Shown in pieces: positions 1 to 6,665 of a DNA stretch of 12,013 bases (positions within the stretch are counted from its first letter, which is position 1; the number at the start of each line of letters is the position of its first letter). The stretch is from Candidatus Cloacimonas sp. SDB (GTDB lineage: Bacteria; Cloacimonadota; Cloacimonadia; Cloacimonadales; TCS61), in NCBI GenBank assembly GCA_001412425.1, contig LKUH01000191.1:1-12013 (forward strand). Reading direction: 5' to 3'. The position numbers were made by a program, and so were the translations under genes. Below the pieces are notes generated by a model, which had not been told where the DNA came from, did no database searches, and saw only the letters and a program-made list of their open reading frames with translations.

Positions 1-123
1 AATGTTAAGAAAAAATTAGAAGTAACCTCAAACTCAATTTTGTCCGAAATTATAAGTGATAAGCACCAAGAATATAACAAGAAGGTAAAATTTCATTATA
101 TTAGAAAAAAAATAAAACAATGA
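1..123 (+). CDS. 3' end of an unidentified upstream gene (partial)
   Basis: Frame 1 is open from the first base of the window and ends at a TGA at 121-123, giving about 40 C-terminal residues that are rich in Lys, Ile and Asn and end in IRKKIKQ. The stop overlaps the ATG of the helicase gene as ATGA (120-123), the classic arrangement of translationally coupled operon genes. There is no good Shine-Dalgarno site just ahead of that ATG, which also argues for coupling. The tail is basic and has no recognisable motif, so I cannot name the family. It could also be chance open sequence, as 40 codons is short, but the exact stop/start overlap makes a real gene end more likely. Confidence 0.5.
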   Translation, partial: NVKKKLEVTSNSILSEIISDKHQEYNKKVKFHYIRKKIKQ

Positions 124-3100
124 CCTTCAAACTAATCGATAATAAAAAACACGGACTCCTGGGCGATACTCTCACAGATCTCCTGGAACCAGATTCCAAC
201 GTCTCGATCATTACCAGTTACTTCACAGTTTATGCATTAAACGAATTGCTTCCGGTTTTACGTAAAGTCAAAACGATCCGGATTCTTCTACCGCAAAATC
301 CCTTCAATCCCAATATCAAGTTCGAACCAAGTCGCTATACTGATTATCTGGGAGATCGATCTGAGATCCAACTGAAAAGCAAACTCGACCTGCACGGAAT
401 CTCTCAACAGGCAGCAAAACTAATTGAATCCAAGGTTAAGATCCGAGCTTCCAGAATGAATAACTTGATTGGTACTAAACTGATCCTGATCGAATCCTTT
501 CAGAGAACAACAGTTATAACTTTATCAAGTAACAACCTGAATTCTTCTGGTCTGGGCTACACACCAAGTGAAACTCATGTAATGAATACACTAACCGATG
601 ATCCGGATACCACGGCACAACTGCTGGAATATTTTAACGATCACTGGAATAATAGCTCAATGATTGATGATATTAAACCAAAAATATTAACATTATTGAA
701 AACCGGTTATAAAGATTATTCACCTGAATATCTTTATTATTTCACGTTGTATAACCTGTTCAGGGAATATCTGGGTGATTTGGATGAAGAACGGATCGTT
801 AAATCAAGAACTGGTTTCAAGAACACAATGATCTGGAATAAGCTCTACAATTTCCAGCAGGATGGAGTTCTGGGATCGATCGATAAGATCGAGAAGTTCG
901 GTGGCTGCATAATTGCTGATAGCGTTGGTCTGGGAAAAACATTCGAAGCTCTTGCCATAATAAAGTACTATGAGCTTAGAAACGATCGTGTACTCGTGAT
1001 CTGCCCTAAAAAACTCCGAGAGAACTGGACAGTATATACTCTAAACGATAAACGAAATATTATGCTGGAAGACAGATTCAACTATGATGTGCTGAATCAT
1101 ACCGATCTCAGCAGAGACCAAGGCTACTCTGGAGAGATAAATCTCGAGACTATCAACTGGGGCAATTACGATCTGTTAGTTATTGATGAGTCCCATAATT
1201 TCCGTAATAATAATCCTCGTCGTGGTATTGAAACAAGATATCAGAAGCTGATGAACAGGATTATTAAAGCTGGAGTTAAGACTAAAGTATTAATGCTCTC
1301 TGCAACTCCGGTAAACAACCGCATGAATGATTTGAAGAACCAGGTTGCTTTTATAACTGAAGGTGATGATACAGCCTTTGATGATTATGGAATACTGAGT
1401 ATCCATGAACTCATGAAACGTGCTCAGACCCAGTTCAATCAATGGCTGCGGGAATCGATCAGCAAAAAGAATGTAAGCTACCTGGTTGAAACACTTGATG
1501 CCAGGTACTTCAAACTGCTTGATCTCATTACTATTGCCAGATCTCGTAAGCATATCCAGAAATACTACGACATAAAAGATGTTGGAGAATTTCCGGTAAG
1601 ACTTAAACCCATAAACATCAAATCAGATATTGATCTGGAAAATAAATTTCCACCACTAAGAGATATAAATCGTGAGATCAGGAGATTAAACCTGAGTGCT
1701 TATTCTCCATTGAAATATGTCCGAGTTGATAAGCAAAGAGAATACAGCGAGCGATATGACCTTACTTTAAAATCAGGAAGTATATTTAAACAACTCGATC
1801 GTGAGCAAAGCCTGATCCACCTGATGCGTGTTAACATGCTCAAAAGGATGGAAAGCTCAATCAACTCCTTTGCAATTACCATCGAGAAACTTCTGAAGCA
1901 AATAAATAACTTCATTGAGAAAATCCAGAATCGATCTGAGTATTATGACGAAAACCTGAATATCGACGAAGTAGACATTGAAGATCCGGAACTGGAAGAC
2001 TTCCTGATCGGAAATAAGATCCGGGTATTACTACAGGATATGGATCTGATCCGCTGGAAACAGGATCTGCTGGAAGATCGGAATCGACTTAACAAAATGC
2101 TGGAAAGTGCCAGAGAGATCTCTGTAGAAAAAGATGCAAAGCTCAGCGATCTAAAACAGATCATATCTCAGAAGATCAGAAATCCGATCAATGAATCCAA
2201 TAAAAAGATCGTGATCTTTACCGCTTTCGCTGATACAGCCAGATACCTTTACGAAAATATTGCTTCCTGGATAAAGCAGGAACTCAACATTTATTCAGCT
2301 ATTGTCACAGGTACCGGACAGAATAAAACAAATCTGAAAGGAATCAAAAGCGAATTCAATATTATCTTAACCAACTTCTCACCCAGATCTAAAGAACGCA
2401 GCAAACTATATCCCAATCTTAAGAAAGATATCGATCTGCTTTTTGCAACCGACTGTATCTCTGAAGGACAGAACCTGCAGGATTGTGATTTCCTGATCAA
2501 TTACGACATCCACTGGAATCCGGTAAGGATAATTCAGAGATTTGGTAGGATCGACAGAATAGGTTCCGTTAATAAGGTTATTCAGCTATTAAATTTCTGG
2601 CCCAATATGGAGCTGGAAGAATATATCAATCTGGAAAAAAGGGTTAGCGGTAGAATGGTGCTACTGGATATCTCCGCAACAGGTGAAGAGAACATTATAG
2701 ATTCCCGGAAGGAAATGAATGACCTGGAATATCGCAAGAAACAGCTGGAACAACTACAGAACACCGTGATCGATCTGGAAGAAATGGAAGGTGGAATCTC
2801 AATTACAGACCTTACCTACAATGATTTCAAAATGGATCTGATGGAATTCCTTAAAGAAAATACCGAGACTCTGGAAAGAACTCCTACAGGAATACACAGC
2901 ATTGCTGAACAAGATGAAGATGATACTGTAACTGGAATTATTTTCTGTTTAAGGCAGCTGAATTCCAAGGGTGATAATAAGTTTAACGCTTTAGATCCCT
3001 ACTACCTGGTTTATGTTGGAAGCAACGGAGAAGTTCAGTATGGTATTACCCAAAACAAGAAAGTCCTGGATAATCTCCAGAAACTGTGCAGCGGAATTTC

Positions 3101-3326
3101 TGAACCCTATATAGAATTAATTGAAGAATTCAATCAGGAAACAGCCAAAGGAAAAGACATGAGCAAATTCACAGATCTGCTGGAAGCTGCAGTTCAAGAC
3201 ATCGTTGGGGTTTCAGAAGAGAAAGGTGTAGCAAGTCTGTTCACTTCCGGTGGTACAACAACATTCCACGAACAGATAAAGTCGCTTAGTGATTTTGAAT
3301 TAATTTCATATTTGGTTATTAAATAA
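120..3326 (+). CDS. SNF2-family helicase with N-terminal phospholipase-D-like domain
   Basis: A 1068-residue superfamily 2 ATPase expected to translocate on or remodel nucleic acid. Residues ~10-180 resemble a PLD-like domain: the SSNNL-x-SSGL and downstream Glu elements are visible, but the HxK position reads G118-T-K, so the catalytic His appears to be absent. The SNF2 core follows: Walker A G270-LGKT274, DESH box 356-359, SATP 394-397, and a C-terminal helicase lobe with FATDCISEGQNLQ and motif VI Q806-RFGRIDR813. A charged, probably coiled-coil stretch lies between the lobes at ~570-690. Residues ~900-1068 form the C-terminal region typical of this helicase subtype. From memory of the family, these helicases are commonly followed by DUF4391 and found near type III-like Mod/Res genes, as here. 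It overlaps the upstream gene by ATGA and the DUF4391 reading frame starts 20 bases after its TAA. GATC sites are very dense (about 51 by hand count). Role in phage defence is inferred from context. Confidence 0.9.
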   Translation: MTFKLIDNKKHGLLGDTLTDLLEPDSNVSIITSYFTVYALNELLPVLRKVKTIRILLPQNPFNPNIKFEPSRYTDYLGDRSEIQLKSKLDLHGISQQAAKLIESKVKIRASRMNNLIGTKLILIESFQRTTVITLSSNNLNSSGLGYTPSETHVMNTLTDDPDTTAQLLEYFNDHWNNSSMIDDIKPKILTLLKTGYKDYSPEYLYYFTLYNLFREYLGDLDEERIVKSRTGFKNTMIWNKLYNFQQDGVLGSIDKIEKFGGCIIADSVGLGKTFEALAIIKYYELRNDRVLVICPKKLRENWTVYTLNDKRNIMLEDRFNYDVLNHTDLSRDQGYSGEINLETINWGNYDLLVIDESHNFRNNNPRRGIETRYQKLMNRIIKAGVKTKVLMLSATPVNNRMNDLKNQVAFITEGDDTAFDDYGILSIHELMKRAQTQFNQWLRESISKKNVSYLVETLDARYFKLLDLITIARSRKHIQKYYDIKDVGEFPVRLKPINIKSDIDLENKFPPLRDINREIRRLNLSAYSPLKYVRVDKQREYSERYDLTLKSGSIFKQLDREQSLIHLMRVNMLKRMESSINSFAITIEKLLKQINNFIEKIQNRSEYYDENLNIDEVDIEDPELEDFLIGNKIRVLLQDMDLIRWKQDLLEDRNRLNKMLESAREISVEKDAKLSDLKQIISQKIRNPINESNKKIVIFTAFADTARYLYENIASWIKQELNIYSAIVTGTGQNKTNLKGIKSEFNIILTNFSPRSKERSKLYPNLKKDIDLLFATDCISEGQNLQDCDFLINYDIHWNPVRIIQRFGRIDRIGSVNKVIQLLNFWPNMELEEYINLEKRVSGRMVLLDISATGEENIIDSRKEMNDLEYRKKQLEQLQNTVIDLEEMEGGISITDLTYNDFKMDLMEFLKENTETLERTPTGIHSIAEQDEDDTVTGIIFCLRQLNSKGDNKFNALDPYYLVYVGSNGEVQYGITQNKKVLDNLQKLCSGISEPYIELIEEFNQETAKGKDMSKFTDLLEAAVQDIVGVSEEKGVASLFTSGGTTTFHEQIKSLSDFELISYLVIK

Positions 3327-3345
3327 TTATGGAAACTATAGACAG

Positions 3346-4101
3346 ATGAATATCCCCGAACTCTTAAATCTTCCCGATCGTTTCCTGATCCAAAAAAGAA
3401 TACCTAAAACTGTGCTTATTGATAACAATGACCTCAGCCCTTCAGAGAAAAAGATCGTCCGTTCTGATATCTCAAAAATGCAATGAGAAGCTGTTTTCAA
3501 ACAAGATAACTCAAACATTCCACCGTATAGATCAGAGAATCAGATCTTCGATGAAGTTCATATCATCTCAATCGATCTGAATAAAAAAAAGAATCATACC
3601 AGGATCACTGATCTGTTTCAGAAGACTATTCCCTATCCTCTATTGCTGTGGCTTGTTCATGAAGAAGAGTTCTGCTTAAACGCTTCATTAAAAAAGATCA
3701 ACCAGAATGACCCTGATAAACGAACGATCGAAGAGAATGTCTTTAGTAATTGGTGGAAACTTGATGTCGTCAATCCAATTCAGAAAGATTTCTTTACCAG
3801 TCTGCAACCGGAAAATTTATCTCATCTGTCCCTCAAGAAATTCTATGAAGATATTATTCTTCGCATTCGTAATCTCAATACTGCAGAAGTAAAAGGTGCA
3901 TTCGTAACCGCTTCCGAGGAGCAAACTGAAACAAACGAGATACTGCTAAAGCATCTTAAAGATATTGAGGTAAGTTTAAAATCTTTACGTAACCAGATAA
4001 AAAATGAAACTCAGTTCAATAAAAAGGTTGAATTAAATTTGCAGATCAAGAATTACGAAAATGAAAAAACTAATATTATTTCTAAATTGGCTGAACATTG
4101 A
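3346..4101 (+). pseudogene. DUF4391 protein gene interrupted by an in-frame TGA
   Basis: Starting at ATG 3346 the frame reads MNIPELLNLPDRFL... for 46 residues, meets TGA at 3484-3486, then continues open in the same frame to TGA 4099-4101. The total is 251 codons before the terminal stop, close to normal length for DUF4391. Both halves match the family as I recall it: the N-terminal LSPSEKK segment, NIPPY after the stop, the IPYPLLL motif (~97-103), and a C-terminal helical region with many Glu/Lys/Asn. The family usually has Trp at about the interrupted position, so a single TGG-to-TGA change explains the break. Without readthrough, the only products would be a 46-residue peptide and perhaps a restart such as TTG 3643 (152 residues). 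DUF4391 function is not established; it is a standard neighbour of PLD-SNF2 helicases. A sequencing error at 3486 cannot be excluded. Confidence 0.8.
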
Positions 4102-4143
4102 TTATAAATTTATCTTTACATGTTTTAGTAAAGTCCAACATTT

Positions 4144-4166
4144 GACACTTAATAGCGTTTAGTGTC
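4144..4166. promoter_or_regulatory. Possible operator dyad upstream of the AbiEi-like gene
   Basis: GACACT (4144-4149) and its exact reverse complement AGTGTC (4161-4166) flank an 11-base spacer, giving half-sites 17 bp apart from start to start. A TTGACA hexamer overlaps the left arm at 4142-4147, but no convincing -10 box follows at 16-18 bp. A second small inverted repeat, CTTTAC/GTAAAG, lies at 4114-4133. AbiEi-type antitoxins are known to autoregulate through inverted repeats in their promoters, so an operator is plausible, but six-base arms in AT-rich DNA can arise by chance. Confidence 0.3.
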
Positions 4167-4173
4167 TTTCGTT

Positions 4174-4178
4174 GGAGG
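4174..4178 (+). promoter_or_regulatory. Strong Shine-Dalgarno site without a standard start codon
   Basis: GGAGG at 4174-4178 is a near-ideal ribosome binding site, yet the triplet at proper spacing in the downstream reading frame is ATC (4185-4187), six bases away. The first canonical start in that frame is GTG at 4218, 39 bases beyond the site and with no Shine-Dalgarno of its own. The GTG that overlaps the site at 4178-4180 is followed at once by TAA in its frame. This suggests initiation at ATC or at ATA 4194, or a mutated start codon. Confidence 0.5.
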
Positions 4179-4217
4179 TGTAAAATCACAAGTATAAAGA
4201 AAAAAATTGCGGATGCT

Positions 4218-4949
4218 GTGATCAATAATTTCTCTAAGGATGATATTATAGATCGCCAAAGATTGTATAATTTTATTCAAAGTAAGTTTTATCCAGATCT
4301 TAAAGAGGAAACTTTTCGGTGGCGAGTGTATGAATTGAGACAAGAGAAACTAATTGTGCCAATTAAACGTGGAATTTATAAGCTTTACTCTAAAGAGGAA
4401 ACCTATATCCCTGATGTAACTAACATACAAAAGAAAATAAACCGTTTATTAAATAACACTTATACCGAATTTACATACTGTTCCTGGAATTCAAGCTGGC
4501 TTAATGATTTTTCTCGTCATCAGATCTTTACAAACACTCTTTTCATAGAAGTAGAAACAGATCTTGTTCAATCTGTTTTTCATCTCTTGAATGACAATTC
4601 GTTTAAGAATGTTTACATATCTCCAGATGAAAACATCATAGACAATTATATCTCTGAGAATAAAGAATCTATCGTGGTAAAAACCATTATATCAAAATCT
4701 CCTATATACAAAATTGCTAACGTTCCAATTCCTCAGCTCGAGAAAATACTGGTGGATTTGTTTTGCGAAGACATACTCCTTCGAGCATTTAAAGGTCATG
4801 AACAAATAACAATATTCCGGAATGCGTTTGATGAATATAAGGTTGACATATCAAGAATGATAAATTATAGCCGTCGTCGTAAAAAAGAACATCAAATAAA
4901 AGATTTCTTAATTCAAAATGATATCCTGAAAAAGGAACTGTTTGCATGA
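4218..4949 (+). CDS. AbiEi-like (DUF6577-type) winged-helix protein, orphan antitoxin-like
   Basis: The product has 243 residues from GTG 4218, or 254 if translation begins at ATC 4185, where the ribosome site suggests. The N-terminus (about 1-55) looks like a winged helix: IIDRQRLYNFIQ, a Trp-Arg-Val helix, then a wing reading IVPIKRGIYKL. The middle carries a YCSWNSSWLNDF segment and FIEVETD, as I recall from DUF6577 proteins. The C-terminal part includes IPQLEKILVDLF, resembling the P-x-x-EK-x-LVDL signature of type IV antitoxins. In such systems the antitoxin represses the operon and counters an AbiEii nucleotidyltransferase toxin acting in the cytoplasm. Here no toxin follows; the next gene is an ATPase whose start lies 37 bases after this TGA. 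The nearest nucleotidyltransferase is at 9828. It is therefore either an orphan antitoxin or a regulator of the local operon. Family assignment is from motif memory; the role is inferred. Confidence 0.65.
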   Translation: MINNFSKDDIIDRQRLYNFIQSKFYPDLKEETFRWRVYELRQEKLIVPIKRGIYKLYSKEETYIPDVTNIQKKINRLLNNTYTEFTYCSWNSSWLNDFSRHQIFTNTLFIEVETDLVQSVFHLLNDNSFKNVYISPDENIIDNYISENKESIVVKTIISKSPIYKIANVPIPQLEKILVDLFCEDILLRAFKGHEQITIFRNAFDEYKVDISRMINYSRRRKKEHQIKDFLIQNDILKKELFA

Positions 4950-4986
4950 TAGATGTAACTTCTTACGAGAAAAATTGAGGAGAGCT

Positions 4987-6630
4987 ATGCCATTACCCAT
5001 TAATATCGATGACCTGATTAAAGGTAATTTATTTGAAAGTGACAGAATGGAATTCAAAAAGGGATGGGATCCCGAAGATGTTCTCCATACTATCTGTGCT
5101 TTCGCTAATGATATTAACAATACAGGCGGCGGCTACATTATTATTGGTATTAAGGAAGAAGACCATGTAGCAAAACTTCCACCCTTAGGCTTAAATATTA
5201 ATCAACTGGAACCGATCCAGAAAGATCTTCACCGCATCTGTCATTACCTTATGCCTCATTACTTCCCGATGGTCTCTCCAGAAATATATCAGGAAAAGAA
5301 TATTCTCGTAATCTGGATACCACCTGGAGATACTCGACCTTATAAGGCACCCAGGAAAATTGACGATAAAGACAGCAAGATCTATTATGTAAGAAGATTA
5401 TCTTCTACCGTTCCTGCTAATCACCAGGAAGAACGACAGCTAATGGAACTTACTGCCAGAACAACTTTTGACAACAGGATCAATCAGTTTGCATCTGTCG
5501 ATGATATTAACCTTACTTATGTTGTCACACATTTAAAGGAAGTAAACAGCTCTTTATCCGACCATGTGACAAGAATCCCGGCTCTGGATATTTATAAATC
5601 GATGGACATTGTTCGTGGACCAGAAGAATTTATCCGTCCCGTTAACATTGGGCTTCTTCTATTTTCTGATGAACCACATAAATTCTTTCCCGGAACTCAA
5701 ATCGATCTGATAATCTATCATGATGATGTTGGTGATAAGTTTACAGAAAAGATCTTTCAGGGACCAGTTCACCACCAACTGCGCAGCGTATTAACATATT
5801 TTAAAAATAATATCATTCAGGAAGAAGTCAGGAAGATTAAAGGTGTTGCTGAAGCAGACAGGTTCTATAATTACCCCTATGAGGCTGTCGAAGAATCTAT
5901 TGCCAATGCTGTTTACCATAAAAGCTATGAAGATCAAAGACCAATAGAGATCCATGTTAGATTAGATAATATAGAGATCATTTCTTATCCGGGACCAATG
6001 CCGCCAGTGAGTAATGAGATGTTAAAACGAAATCATATTTCTGCCCGCACATATAGGAACAGTCGTATCGGAGATTTCCTTAAAGAGCTGGGGCTTACGG
6101 AAGGTCGTGGTACTGGAATTCCAAATATCAGAAAATACTTAAAGAACAATGGTTCACCTGATCCTGTCTTTGAAACCGACCAAGAAAGATTGTACTTTCT
6201 TACCATATTAATCCAGCACCCAGACATGGTTTATGATTCCGACAGGAACCGTAAAGAACCTGGTACCGACCAAGTAACCGATCAAGCTGGCACTAAGTCT
6301 GTCCTAAGCTTGTCAGACCCAGATCTCTATAAAAATCAATCTGTTATCGATGTGTTTGTCCTAAGCTTGTCCCAAGTCTGTCCTAAGCTTGTTAAGCTGG
6401 AAACAAATGCAACGATACTTCTATATTGCCTAAATCCACAAAAGATTTTGGATATAATGAAAGTTGTTAACCAAACCAATCGCAGCAGATTTAGAAAGAA
6501 GTACATTGATCCTCTAATAGAATGCGGTTTATTAAACTATACAATACCAGAAAGCATTACAGATCCTGATCAGAAATATCTTTCCACAGAAAAAACTCGT
6601 GATCTTCTTCTGAAACTGGATCTAAAATAA
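4987..6630 (+). CDS. AlbA_2 (Schlafen-type) / HATPase protein, COG2865-like
   Basis: A 547-residue protein starting at ATG 4987, chosen over the in-frame TTG at 4942 because TGAGGAG (4976-4982) sits at good spacing. Residues ~15-135 form an AlbA_2 nucleic-acid binding domain (ESDRMEFKKGW near the start, then GGGYIIIGI). A GHKL-type ATP-binding region follows: N-box EESIANAVYHKSYE with N307, then IEIISYPGPMPP, then G-box GRGTGIPNI around 373-380. A linker (~420-470) carries a DQVTDQ stretch and a repeated DNA segment, and a C-terminal winged-helix-like region (~470-547) ends the protein. COG2865 proteins are annotated as predicted transcriptional regulators; Schlafen-like AlbA_2 domains also occur in defence genes. 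It sits between the AbiEi-like gene and mod (35 bases before mod). Whether it regulates the R-M genes or is a defence effector cannot be told from sequence. Confidence 0.85.
   Translation: MPLPINIDDLIKGNLFESDRMEFKKGWDPEDVLHTICAFANDINNTGGGYIIIGIKEEDHVAKLPPLGLNINQLEPIQKDLHRICHYLMPHYFPMVSPEIYQEKNILVIWIPPGDTRPYKAPRKIDDKDSKIYYVRRLSSTVPANHQEERQLMELTARTTFDNRINQFASVDDINLTYVVTHLKEVNSSLSDHVTRIPALDIYKSMDIVRGPEEFIRPVNIGLLLFSDEPHKFFPGTQIDLIIYHDDVGDKFTEKIFQGPVHHQLRSVLTYFKNNIIQEEVRKIKGVAEADRFYNYPYEAVEESIANAVYHKSYEDQRPIEIHVRLDNIEIISYPGPMPPVSNEMLKRNHISARTYRNSRIGDFLKELGLTEGRGTGIPNIRKYLKNNGSPDPVFETDQERLYFLTILIQHPDMVYDSDRNRKEPGTDQVTDQAGTKSVLSLSDPDLYKNQSVIDVFVLSLSQVCPKLVKLETNATILLYCLNPQKILDIMKVVNQTNRSRFRKKYIDPLIECGLLNYTIPESITDPDQKYLSTEKTRDLLLKLDLK
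6295..6392 (+). repeat. Three copies of a 14-19 bp repeat in the ATPase linker
   Basis: The 14-mer TGTCCTAAGCTTGT occurs at 6300-6313, 6357-6370 and 6379-6392. The first and third copies are identical over 19 bases (6295-6313 and 6374-6392). Copies 1 and 2 are 57 bp apart and are read in the same frame, as Val-Leu-Ser-Leu. Copy 3 lies 22 bp after copy 2, so it is read in another frame, as Cys-Pro-Lys-Leu. The repeat falls in the inter-domain linker, where COG2865 proteins often carry variable repeats. Confidence 0.85.
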
Positions 6631-6655
6631 AACTATGATAATTTGTTTTTATTAC

Positions 6656-6660
6656 AGGAG
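6656..6660 (+). promoter_or_regulatory. Shine-Dalgarno site of mod
   Basis: AGGAG at 6656-6660 is followed by five cytosines and then ATG 6666, a five-base spacer that fixes the start. The only spacer sequence is the C tract, which is too short to be considered a clear phase-variable repeat. Confidence 0.75.
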
Positions 6661-6665
6661 CCCCC

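Noticed and set aside
1290..2764. Several open frames of 60-90 codons on the minus strand within the helicase gene
   Set aside because: They are Ser/Arg/Leu-rich mirror frames of a conserved gene, with no ribosome sites or family resemblance.
3484..3486. Alternative genetic code with TGA read as Trp, to explain the break in DUF4391
   Set aside because: All Trp residues in the long intact genes are TGG, and several genes end naturally at TGA (4099-4101, 4947-4949, 8748-8750, 11931-11933). A one-off nonsense change or sequencing error is simpler.
3583..3600. A8 run ending in AAG inside DUF4391 as a programmed frameshift site
   Set aside because: The frame continues open across the run to a family-like C-terminus, so no shift is needed.
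4114..4133. CTTTAC/GTAAAG hairpin as a transcription terminator after DUF4391
   Set aside because: The stem is short and AT-rich and no T-run follows.
6661..6665. C5 tract before the mod start as a phase-variation repeat
   Set aside because: Five bases is too short to support slippage control and it forms a normal spacer to the start codon.
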